Shown: piece by piece, positions 7,726 to 14,970 of the stretch
Numbering within the stretch: the stretch's first letter is position 1
How the letters are laid out: each line of letters starts with the position of its first letter
Assembly: GCA_900551635.1 (NCBI GenBank)
Contig: URWQ01000015.1
Coordinates: 1 to 14,970 of the forward strand
Origin: an uncultured Collinsella sp.
Lineage (GTDB): Bacteria; Actinomycetota; Coriobacteriia; Coriobacteriales; Coriobacteriaceae
Direction of reading: 5' to 3'
DNA: 14,970 nucleotides
The notes under the pieces: model-generated
Seen by the model: only the letters and a program-made list of their open reading frames with translations
Told to the model about the DNA's origin: nothing
The model's database searches: none
Program-made: the position numbers and the translations under genes

Positions 7726-8421
7726 ATGGACGAGAAGAACGAAGAGCTCGTGGACGCGCAGATCGTCGAAGAGGACAGCCGCATGTATGGGCACGCCGAG
7801 GGCGAGCCTGGCGGCGAGGTCGCTGACGAGCCGGCGCTGGTGCTGGGCGACGACGACCCGCACGATGCCGAGCTGCACGAGAAGATTCTTTCGGAGGAGT
7901 GCGCCTGGAAGGGCAAGATCCTCGACGTCCACCGTCTTGAGGTTGAGCTGCCCAACGGTCGCCGCAGCGCCCGCGATATCGTTCGCCATCCGGGTGCGGC
8001 GGCCGTTGTGGCACTGACCGAGAGCGGCAAGATCGTGCTGGTGCGTCAGTACCGCACCGCCATCGACCGCGTGACGGTCGAGATTCCCGCCGGCAAGCTC
8101 GATCCGGGCGAGGACCCGCTCGATTGCGCCAAGCGCGAGCTGCATGAGGAGACGGGCTTTAGGGCTGGTCGCATTCGCTTTTTGACGTCGATTGTCACGT
8201 CCTGCGGTTTTTGCGATGAGATCATCCACATCTACTTGGCTACCAAGCTCGAGTTTGATGCGCCCGACCCCGACGATGACGAGTTTGTCAACGTCGACCT
8301 GGTGTCACTGCATGAGCTGATCGACGCCGTACTCGACGGCAAGATCGAAGACGCCAAGACCGTTGTGGGTGCCTTGGCTTGCGACAGCATTGCTCATCGT
8401 TTGGGTGGAGCGGAACTTTAA
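7726..8421 (+). CDS. NUDIX hydrolase, probable ADP-ribose pyrophosphatase
   Basis: NUDIX enzymes split nucleoside diphosphates linked to another group; this subgroup usually cuts ADP-ribose to AMP and ribose 5-phosphate. The complete Nudix box begins at Gly123 (GKLDPGE) and continues RELHEETGF, with all required Glu and Arg residues. The neighbouring VLVRQYRTAIDR and VEIPAG segments are typical of the ADP-ribose pyrophosphatase group (NudF-like). The 231 residues include an acidic N-terminal extension of about 50 residues not expected in the family. The ATG at 7726 has GAGAGGA 9 bases upstream; the ATG at 7717 overlaps that site and is rejected. Substrate identity is inferred. Confidence 0.92.
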   Translation: MDEKNEELVDAQIVEEDSRMYGHAEGEPGGEVADEPALVLGDDDPHDAELHEKILSEECAWKGKILDVHRLEVELPNGRRSARDIVRHPGAAAVVALTESGKIVLVRQYRTAIDRVTVEIPAGKLDPGEDPLDCAKRELHEETGFRAGRIRFLTSIVTSCGFCDEIIHIYLATKLEFDAPDPDDDEFVNVDLVSLHELIDAVLDGKIEDAKTVVGALACDSIAHRLGGAEL

Positions 8422-8424
8422 CGA

Positions 8425-8440
8425 GCGGGGATGATCCCGC
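8425..8440 (+). terminator. Weak terminator-like hairpin after the NUDIX gene
   Basis: GCGGGG (8425-8430) pairs with TCCCGC (8435-8440) around ATGA, followed by AGGTTTGTGT. The stem is short and the U-tract broken, so termination would be partial at best. Confidence 0.35.
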
Positions 8441-8461
8441 AGGTTTGTGTAAGTCAGCGAA

Positions 8462-8557
8462 AGTGCTCCATTTGAGACAAGGTGGCCTAAAAGAGAAGGG
8501 AAGCGTATGGATATACGCGACCGACGATTGAAGGCCAGATTGTCCAAATGGAGCACT
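8462..8557 (+). repeat. Long imperfect inverted repeat with nested hairpin
   Basis: The arm at 8462-8488 (begins AGTGCTCCATTTG) is matched in inverse by 8532-8557 (ends CAAATGGAGCACT), with one extra base and two mismatches over about 26 positions. The 43-base interior holds a perfect hairpin, GCGTAT (8503-8508) with ATACGC (8513-8518). It could be a structured leader RNA for the ABC exporter or a small palindromic mobile element. No U-tract is present. Confidence 0.75.
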
Positions 8558-8574
8558 TGCAGCGTCGAGACGAA

Positions 8575-8596
8575 ACGCGGTTTGGTAAAACCGCGT
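8575..8596 (+). promoter_or_regulatory. Hairpin abutting the ABC exporter's ribosome-binding site
   Basis: ACGCGGTTT (8575-8583) pairs perfectly with AAACCGCGT (8588-8596) around GGTA. The AAGGTG Shine-Dalgarno sequence begins at the very next base, 8597. Such a stem could limit or tune ribosome access. Confidence 0.65.
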
Positions 8597-8605
8597 AAGG
8601 TGACT

Positions 8606-10378
8606 ATGTTTAAGAGGCTTCTTTCGTATTACAAGCCCCAGATGGGGCTTTTTGTTGCTGATACTCTTTGTGCTCTGGTGCTTGCCGCCATTGACCTGGC
8701 GTTCCCCATTATCTTGCGCAATCTGACCGGCGGGCTCTTTACTCAGGGTCAGGCTGCTATTATGCAGGCGCTCGGTATGATCGCGGTGGGACTGGTGCTG
8801 ATGTATGTCATCCGCTGCGCCTGCCGCTATTTTGTGAGCTATTGGGGTCATGTGATGGGCGCGCGCATGGAGTCCAAAATGCGCGAGGACCTGTTCGATC
8901 AGTACGAACGGTTTAGCTTTGCGTACTTTGATCGCAACAGCTCGGGCGACATGATGAGCCGCGTGGTCAATGACCTGTTCGATATCTGCGAGGCGGCGCA
9001 CCACGTGCCCGAATGGATCATTATCTGCGGTATCGAGATCATCGGCTCGTTTGTGATTCTGTTTACCATCGCGCCGGTGCTCGCACTCGCCATGGCTGTG
9101 GTGACGGTGGTGTTCGCGGTCATTATGTTTTGGCAGAATATGCGCATGCGCGAGGTCTTTAGCGATAACCGCAAAAAGATTAGCGGCATCAACGCGCAGC
9201 TGCAGGATTCGCTGGCGGGCATGCGTGTGGTCAAGAGCTTTGCCAATGAGCAGACCGAGCGCTCTAAGTTTCGCGCCTCGAACAATCGCTACCTTTCGTC
9301 CAAGGAGAACATGTATCACGCCATGGGCGTCTATACCGCGACGTATGGCCTGCTCTCGGGAGTGCTTTATGTGATCGTGGTGCTGCTGGGCGGTTGGCTC
9401 GTTGCCCAGGGTCAGCTGCAGGCGGTCGATATGGCAACCTTCGCACTCTACATTTCGCTGTTCTGCACGCCGCTCGAGACGCTCGTCAATTCGGCTGAGA
9501 CGTATCAGAAAGCCATCGCCGGCTTTAAGCGCATGGATGAGGTGCTCTCGACTGTCCCCGATATTCAGGATAAGCCGGGTGTTGCGGATCTGCAGGTGAC
9601 GGCTGGTGCTGTGGAGTACCGCGACGTGTGCTTTAGCTACGAGGATGTTGAATTGGCCGAGCGCGGCGCCGACGGACGCCCTGTTATCGACCACATGGAC
9701 CTGTCCATCAAGCCCGGTCAGACCATCGCTTTGGTTGGCCCCTCGGGCGGCGGCAAATCGACGACTTGTTCGCTGTTGCCGCGCTTTTACGACGTTGCCG
9801 CCGGCTCCATTAGCATCGACGGCCAGGATGTGCGCGACGTGACGCAGCATAGTCTGCGCCGTGCCATCGGCCTGGTGCAGCAAGATGTGTACCTGTTTGA
9901 TGGAACGATCGGCGAGAACATCGCCTACGGCAAGCCGGGCGCCACGGCAGAAGAGATCGCCGAAGCGGCCCGCCGCGCCAATATTGATACCTTTATCGAA
10001 TCGCTTCCGCAAGGCTACGACACCGTGGTGGGCGAGCGCGGCAGCCGTCTTTCGGGTGGTCAAAAGCAGCGCGTCGCCATCGCGCGCGTTTTTCTCAAGA
10101 ATCCCAAGATCCTTATTTTGGATGAGGCGACGAGTGCCCTGGATAACGAGAGCGAGGAAGCGGTGCAGGAGTCGCTCGAAGAGCTGGCACGCGGCCGTAC
10201 CACGATCATCATCGCCCACCGTCTCTCGACTATTAAGCATGCTGACGAGATTGCGACCGTTGAGCATGGTCGCGTTGTGGAACGTGGCACGCACGAGGAG
10301 CTTCTCGCCCGTGGCGGCACCTATGCCCGTTACTATCGAATGCAGTTCGAAGGTGCGCGTGCGCACGAGCTCGACTGA
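8606..10378 (+). CDS. ABC exporter, fused membrane and ATPase domains
   Basis: This is a 590-residue half-transporter of the type I exporter family (MsbA/BmrA-like) that would work as a dimer in the cell membrane. The N-terminal part (about 1-310) has six hydrophobic segments; the coupling region contains the typical SGDMMSRVVND and VKSFANE segments. The ATPase part has Walker A GPSGGGKST from residue 378, Q-loop VQQD, signature LSGGQ at about 482, Walker B ILILDEA with Asp506 and Glu507, and switch His538. All catalytic residues are present. The substrate is unknown. An in-frame ATG at 8507 would add 33 residues translated across the inverted repeat, so 8606 with AAGGTG is preferred. The next gene begins 19 bases after the stop. 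Confidence 0.93.
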   Translation: MFKRLLSYYKPQMGLFVADTLCALVLAAIDLAFPIILRNLTGGLFTQGQAAIMQALGMIAVGLVLMYVIRCACRYFVSYWGHVMGARMESKMREDLFDQYERFSFAYFDRNSSGDMMSRVVNDLFDICEAAHHVPEWIIICGIEIIGSFVILFTIAPVLALAMAVVTVVFAVIMFWQNMRMREVFSDNRKKISGINAQLQDSLAGMRVVKSFANEQTERSKFRASNNRYLSSKENMYHAMGVYTATYGLLSGVLYVIVVLLGGWLVAQGQLQAVDMATFALYISLFCTPLETLVNSAETYQKAIAGFKRMDEVLSTVPDIQDKPGVADLQVTAGAVEYRDVCFSYEDVELAERGADGRPVIDHMDLSIKPGQTIALVGPSGGGKSTTCSLLPRFYDVAAGSISIDGQDVRDVTQHSLRRAIGLVQQDVYLFDGTIGENIAYGKPGATAEEIAEAARRANIDTFIESLPQGYDTVVGERGSRLSGGQKQRVAIARVFLKNPKILILDEATSALDNESEEAVQESLEELARGRTTIIIAHRLSTIKHADEIATVEHGRVVERGTHEELLARGGTYARYYRMQFEGARAHELD

Positions 10379-10397
10379 TTGATATGACAGGAAGACC

Positions 10398-11363
10398 ATG
10401 GCTGATAAGAACCCTTTGACTCCGGAAGAAGTGACGGAGTTATTCTCCGAAATCGATGCATCCGGCGTCTTGGATCCTACGCTCGCCAAAAAGCGCACCG
10501 AGCGCATGCGCGAGAAAGAGGCCGCCGTCAAGCGCGGCGACAAGGCGACGCTGGCGCGGCTGCGCAGCGAGGATCGCGCGAGCCAGGCAAAACATATCGA
10601 CCCGCTGTCCGAGGACGACCCTTCGGGCTCGCAGGTGAGCCATACCATTACGAAGACCGCCATGGCCGTGGTTATCGGCATTTTGGTGCTGATTGTGGGC
10701 ATGCAGATTGGCTACGGCGTGATGCGACGTCTGAATACCGCGAACCTTTCCGAAAGTGTTTCGGTGGATACCGTTTCGACCGCGCTCAAGGGTGGACTTG
10801 AATGGGGCAATGGCTTTACGCAGTTCCCGCTCGATTTTACCGTCGACGAGGCAGATGAGCGCACGGGCACGGTTGAGGTGACGGTGCTGGACACGTCTTC
10901 TGCCAATGAACTCGAGCTGCTGTCCAACGGTCAGATTCAGGCGGCGGCGCTCGCAACCAACGCCCTGCTCAACGACAAGATCGACCGTGTGGTGTATAAC
11001 GTTCACGCCTATATCGACGAGGACAGCAGGATCCAGCATGATTCCTTCTTTGGCATGTTTCCTGCTCAGGGGCACCAAAGCGCCATCCTGACGTTCGTTT
11101 GGACCAAGAGCTCGTCCAACGCCACGAGTATCGACTGGAAGATGCGCATCGTAAGCATGGACGACACCATTGCCGAGCGCATTCAAAAACAGGTCAACTC
11201 GGTTTCATCGCTGATCGAGGACCCGGTGGTGAGCCAGACCAAGATCACGGAGGAGCAGGCCGAGCGCGATCTTGAGCATCGTCTGCACGGTCGAGAGATC
11301 TTCCGCGGCGGAAAGCCCGATCGCACGCCGTCCGAGCTGCTGGAGCAGGACAAGCAAAAGTAG
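10398..11363 (+). CDS. Hypothetical membrane-anchored protein
   Basis: I do not recognise this 321-residue protein. The N-terminal 80 residues are charged and predicted cytoplasmic, with a helical stretch rich in Lys, Arg and Glu at about 30-65. One clear membrane helix spans about 87-109 (AVVIGILVLIVGMQIGYG). The rest, about 110-321, would lie outside and has mixed alpha/beta character (for example TGTVEVTVLDT, then a helix NALLNDKIDRVVYNVHAYI). The end is charged. It has no signal peptidase site, no cysteines in the visible outer part, and no known catalytic motif. A GGAAG site precedes the ATG, and it probably shares a transcript with the exporter, so it might act with it. A terminator follows. 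Confidence 0.88.
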   Translation: MADKNPLTPEEVTELFSEIDASGVLDPTLAKKRTERMREKEAAVKRGDKATLARLRSEDRASQAKHIDPLSEDDPSGSQVSHTITKTAMAVVIGILVLIVGMQIGYGVMRRLNTANLSESVSVDTVSTALKGGLEWGNGFTQFPLDFTVDEADERTGTVEVTVLDTSSANELELLSNGQIQAAALATNALLNDKIDRVVYNVHAYIDEDSRIQHDSFFGMFPAQGHQSAILTFVWTKSSSNATSIDWKMRIVSMDDTIAERIQKQVNSVSSLIEDPVVSQTKITEEQAERDLEHRLHGREIFRGGKPDRTPSELLEQDKQK

Positions 11364-11386
11364 TCCGCAGCCACATAGAACGATGC

Positions 11387-11425
11387 CATCCCGCGTGAGC
11401 CGCAAGCCCACGCGGGATGATTTTT
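11387..11425 (+). terminator. Rho-independent terminator after the exporter/membrane-protein pair
   Basis: CATCCCGCGTG (11387-11397) pairs over 11 positions with CACGCGGGATG (11409-11419), followed by ATTTTT. The T-rich end also pairs with AAAAATCAT about 20 bases on. Confidence 0.93.
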
Positions 11426-11499
11426 CTGGGACGGGGATTAAAAAATCATTATGCACAGGAAGTCATAATTATCATTTTGTAAACAATTCTATGTAATTA

Positions 11500-11528
11500 A
11501 TGCCATGGGCGATGCTTGCGGTTAGAAT
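11500..11528 (+). promoter_or_regulatory. Promoter of carA
   Basis: The -35 box ATGCCA (11500-11505), a 17-base spacer and -10 box TAGAAT (11523-11528) follow an AT-rich stretch at 11430-11500 that could act as an UP element. Transcription would begin near 11535, leaving about 52 bases of leader, just enough for the PyrR element and no attenuator. Confidence 0.65.
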
Positions 11529-11549
11529 ACCGCGAGGCCTAACTACACA

Positions 11550-11582
11550 CCTTTAAGCCGGTCCTGTGAGACCGGGAAGGAG
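11550..11582 (+). promoter_or_regulatory. PyrR-binding RNA element including the carA ribosome-binding site
   Basis: CCGGTC (11558-11563) and GACCGG (11570-11575) enclose loop CTGTGA, giving the UCCnGnGAG core of PyrR-bound RNAs. Where it departs from the consensus recalled for this element, the changes keep base pairs. A lower stem CCTT (11550-11553) with AAGG (11577-11580) takes in the AAGGAG ribosome-binding site of carA. PyrR loaded with UMP or UTP would stabilise the fold and block translation. The family is established; regulation here is inferred. Confidence 0.85.
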
Positions 11583-11586
11583 AACT

Positions 11587-13092
11587 ATGGCGAACAACCA
11601 TATTGCGGGCGCTGCCGCCCGCACCGTCGCGCCCAGCGAGCTGTGCCAGCGTATGCTGGCTAAAACCAGCAAGGGCACCTGCGGTCCCTGCATCCTGTAT
11701 CTTGAGGATGGGACCATTTTTTATGGCCGTGCATGCGGTGCCGAGGGTACCGCAACCGGCGAGGTCTGCTTTAACACGTCGCTCGAGGGCTACTTTGAGG
11801 TCATGACCGACCCGAGCTATGCCGGCCAAATCGTAACCATGACCTATCCGCAGATCGGCAACTACGGTATCGACGAGACCGACGTCCAGTCGGCCTTCCC
11901 CGGCGATACCGCTCGCCCCGCGAGCGCTCCCGCCATGCGCGGCATGGTCGTCCACGACATGTGCGCCACGCCTTCTAACTGGCGCTCGACCGTCAGCGTG
12001 CCGGAGTACCTGCGTGCACACGGCATCGTCGCTATCGAGGGCGTCGACACCCGCGCTCTCGTGCGCCACCTGCGCGACAACGGTTCCAAGATGGGCATAA
12101 TCTCGACGGAGATCTTCGACGTCGACGAGCTTGCCGAGCGCCTGTCCGCCGCGCCTACGCTGGTCGGCGAGAACCTGGTCAAGACCGTGAGCTGCCCTGA
12201 GCCCCACGCTTTTGCCGTGAGCGACCTGCCCGCTACGCATGACTTTGCGCTTGCCCCTACCGCTCCTGCCCGCCACAAAGTGGTCGCCTACGACTGCGGT
12301 GTCAAGCGCGGCATCCTGGAGGGCCTGGTTCGTGCTGGCTGCAACCTCACCGTCGTGCCGTGGGATACACCCGCGAGTGAGGTGCTCGACATGAATCCCG
12401 ATGGCGTTTTTTTGTCCAACGGCCCCGGCGACCCCGATGCCGTGGTGGAGACCTACGAGCAGGTGCAGCAGCTAATCGGCAAGGTGCCGGTTTTTGGCAT
12501 CTGCCTTGGTCACCAGATGATCAGCTTGGCATGCGGCGCCCAGATGGAAAAGCTCAAATTCGGTCACCGTGGTGGCAACCAGCCGGTTATGAATCTGGTC
12601 AGCCGCCGTGTGGAGATCACCGCGCAAAACCACGGCTTTGGCCTGTTGTTCCCCAGCTTGGGCAAGCTTGTCCCCGAGCTTTCGGGCGGCGAGACCGAGC
12701 ACGCGGCCGATGGCGATCTGCGCGTCTGGGTGCGCCGCGGTATCGCGCCGGTCGTGATGAACGAGCGTTTCGGCCGCATTCGCCTGACGCATGTGAATCT
12801 CAATGACGGCACCGCCGAGGGCATTCAGCTGCTCGATGCGCCGTGCTTCTCGGTCCAGTACCATCCCGAGGCATCGCCCGGCCCCACCGATGCTCACTAT
12901 CTCTTTACCGCCTTTACGCGACTCATGGACGGCGAGGAGAACTATCTGGACATCGATACCGCCAAGGACCGCCTTGCCGGCTGGAATTTCGCCGATAGTG
13001 GTTCCGCCGTTCTACCGAACGGCGGACCTGTCGACGCTGCGGTTGCATCTGGCACATCATCTTGCCGTTCTGCTTCGGACGCGCGGGCATAA
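11587..13092 (+). CDS. carA: Carbamoyl phosphate synthase small (glutaminase) subunit, extended
   Basis: CarA releases ammonia from glutamine and passes it to CarB to make carbamoyl phosphate for pyrimidines and arginine. The N-terminal domain has YLEDGTIFYGRACG, GEVCFNTSLEGYFEVMTDPSYAGQ-type sequence and EGVDTRALVRHLRD. The glutaminase domain has FLSNGPGDP, nucleophile Cys306 in FGICLGHQM, and His426 and Glu428 in QYHPE. At 501 residues it is far longer than the usual 360-390: about 35 extra residues lie between QNHGF (about 350) and LTHVNLNDGT (about 398), there is an N-terminal addition of some 30 residues, and a C-terminal tail of about 50 unrelated residues. The start at 11587 has AAGGAG; a GTG at 11566 lies inside the PyrR loop and is rejected. 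Confidence 0.96.
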   Translation: MANNHIAGAAARTVAPSELCQRMLAKTSKGTCGPCILYLEDGTIFYGRACGAEGTATGEVCFNTSLEGYFEVMTDPSYAGQIVTMTYPQIGNYGIDETDVQSAFPGDTARPASAPAMRGMVVHDMCATPSNWRSTVSVPEYLRAHGIVAIEGVDTRALVRHLRDNGSKMGIISTEIFDVDELAERLSAAPTLVGENLVKTVSCPEPHAFAVSDLPATHDFALAPTAPARHKVVAYDCGVKRGILEGLVRAGCNLTVVPWDTPASEVLDMNPDGVFLSNGPGDPDAVVETYEQVQQLIGKVPVFGICLGHQMISLACGAQMEKLKFGHRGGNQPVMNLVSRRVEITAQNHGFGLLFPSLGKLVPELSGGETEHAADGDLRVWVRRGIAPVVMNERFGRIRLTHVNLNDGTAEGIQLLDAPCFSVQYHPEASPGPTDAHYLFTAFTRLMDGEENYLDIDTAKDRLAGWNFADSGSAVLPNGGPVDAAVASGTSSCRSASDARA

Positions 13093-13142
13093 GCCCAGCG
13101 CGCCCTCGCATCACGGCAACCTGATGCACCAGCTGCACCCTC

Positions 13143-13170
13143 GCTGACTTTTCCAAAACATTGAGTCAGC
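13143..13170 (+). promoter_or_regulatory. Hairpin in the carA-carB gap
   Basis: GCTGACT (13143-13149) pairs with AGTCAGC (13164-13170) around a 14-base loop, 6 bases before the AGGAGG site of carB. There is no U-tract, so transcription should continue into carB. Confidence 0.4.
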
Positions 13171-13190
13171 CTCTCTAGGAGGTTTTAAAC

Positions 13191-14342
<1,152 letters not shown>

Positions 14343-14357
<15 letters not shown>

Positions 14358-14970
14358 ACCGCCGGGCATGAAACCGAGGAGTTTGCCGCCGCCGTAATCC
14401 GTGAACTGGCCGAGGAAAAGGGGCTGCACCTGCAATATATGGTCGTCAGTGAAGCCGGTGCTTCGGTGTATTCGGCGTCCAAGCTGGCGGCGGAGGAGTT
14501 CCCGCAGTATGATGTCAACCTGCGCAGCGCGGTTTCCATTGCGCGCCGCTTGCAGGACCCGCTGGCCGAACTGGTTAAAATTGACCCCAAGGCCGTGGGC
14601 GTGGGCCAGTACCAGCATGATATGCCCCAGAAGCGCCTGAACGAAACGCTGGACGGTGTGGTGGAAGACTGCGTGAACAGCGTTGGCGTGGATCTGAACA
14701 CGGCGTCCGCCCCGCTGCTGGCCCGTGTGGCCGGCATTACCAACGCTACCGCTAAAAATATTGTGGCTTGGCGTGAGGAGGAGGGCGCGTTTACCTCCCG
14801 TGCGCAGCTGAAAAAGGTCAAGGGCCTTGGCCCCAAGGCATTTGAACAGTGCGCAGGCTTTTTGCGGGTTCGGGATAGCAAGAACGCGCTGGACGCTACC
14901 GCCGTTCATCCGGAAAGCTACGCCGCGGGCAAGGCTCCGCTGGAAAAGCTGGGGTATCAGCTTTCCGACG
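14343..14970 (+). CDS. Tex-type transcription accessory protein, internal segment (joined to carB, runs off window)
   Basis: From codon 385 of the carB frame the product matches Tex (YdcI/YhgF), an RNA-binding protein linked to transcription. Visible are the end of the YqgF/RNase H-like domain ([14 protein letters not shown], then [17 protein letters not shown]), the hallmark [19 protein letters not shown] and [16 protein letters not shown] segments, and the helix-hairpin-helix part ([37 protein letters not shown]). The N-terminal domains are missing, and the S1 domain would lie past 14970, where the frame is still open. Glu codons are 10 GAA to 8 GAG, unlike carB. There is no start codon or ribosome-binding site for it. 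The bacterial source may differ from the rest of the window. Confidence 0.93.

Noticed and set aside
8507..8605. Longer N-terminus of the ABC exporter from the ATG at 8507
   Set aside because: The extra 33 residues are basic and unlike the family, and are encoded across the arm of the inverted repeat; the ATG at 8606 has its own ribosome-binding site and gives the usual exporter start. It remains a possible alternative because GAAGGG lies before 8507.
8288..10702. 804-codon open frame on the minus strand opposite the ABC exporter
   Set aside because: It is antisense to a gene with complete ABC motifs, its product is a His/Arg-rich mixture without domains, and no ribosome-binding site precedes it.
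13013..13147. Alternative reading of the carA tail in another frame, suggesting a frameshift
   Set aside because: The other frame gives a His/Leu/Arg-rich product with no similarity to the normal CarA ending that I can recognise, so nothing shows a shift.

Overview
The window looks like chromosomal DNA of a high-GC member of the class Coriobacteriia (Actinomycetota), most like Collinsella. The grounds are the order rpsF-ssb-rpsR-rplI-dnaB-purA, the strong preference for GAG, AAG and C-ending codons, tRNA genes with an encoded CCA end, and carA preceded by a PyrR-type RNA element. The genus is an inference from style; no search was run.

Layout. Positions 2-421 hold the 3' end of an ABC-transporter ATPase gene that enters from the left. 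Positions 422-864 are non-coding and hold three related short elements with CCGTAGCAC / GTGCTACGG ends. Two tRNA-Ser genes (GGA, then CGA) lie on the minus strand at 1094-865, with a promoter and, unusually, a terminator-like hairpin between them. From 1499 the plus strand carries a promoter, a leader hairpin and the operon rpsF-ssb-rpsR-rplI, closed by a very strong terminator at 3320-3358. Then come dnaB (replicative helicase) and purA. purD (TTG start) follows, with a NUDIX hydrolase 21 bases behind it. A highly structured 180-base intergenic region leads into a homodimer-type ABC exporter, and a one-helix membrane protein of unknown function follows, closed by a terminator at 11387-11425. 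Last come carA, behind its own promoter and PyrR element, and carB.

How the genes fit together. The window is mostly housekeeping: ribosome and replication proteins, adenine nucleotide synthesis (PurA, PurD), probable ADP-ribose hydrolysis (NUDIX), and carbamoyl phosphate synthesis for pyrimidines and arginine (CarA, CarB). Control appears to be largely at RNA level: a leader hairpin before rpsF, an intercistronic hairpin before rpsR, a hairpin abutting the ABC exporter's ribosome-binding site, and the PyrR element, which includes the carA ribosome-binding site.

The most striking anomaly is at the right end. The carB reading frame is normal for about 389 codons, then passes without a frame break into the YqgF/helix-hairpin-helix part of a Tex-type (YdcI/YhgF) transcription accessory protein. 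The switch falls in a short stretch (14343-14357, Ala-Ile-Gly-Asn-Gly) that both families could share, and codon preference changes there. An assembly chimera is the likeliest cause; a real gene fusion would be remarkable but would cost most of CarB. I found no CRISPR array, transposase, prophage gene or defence system.
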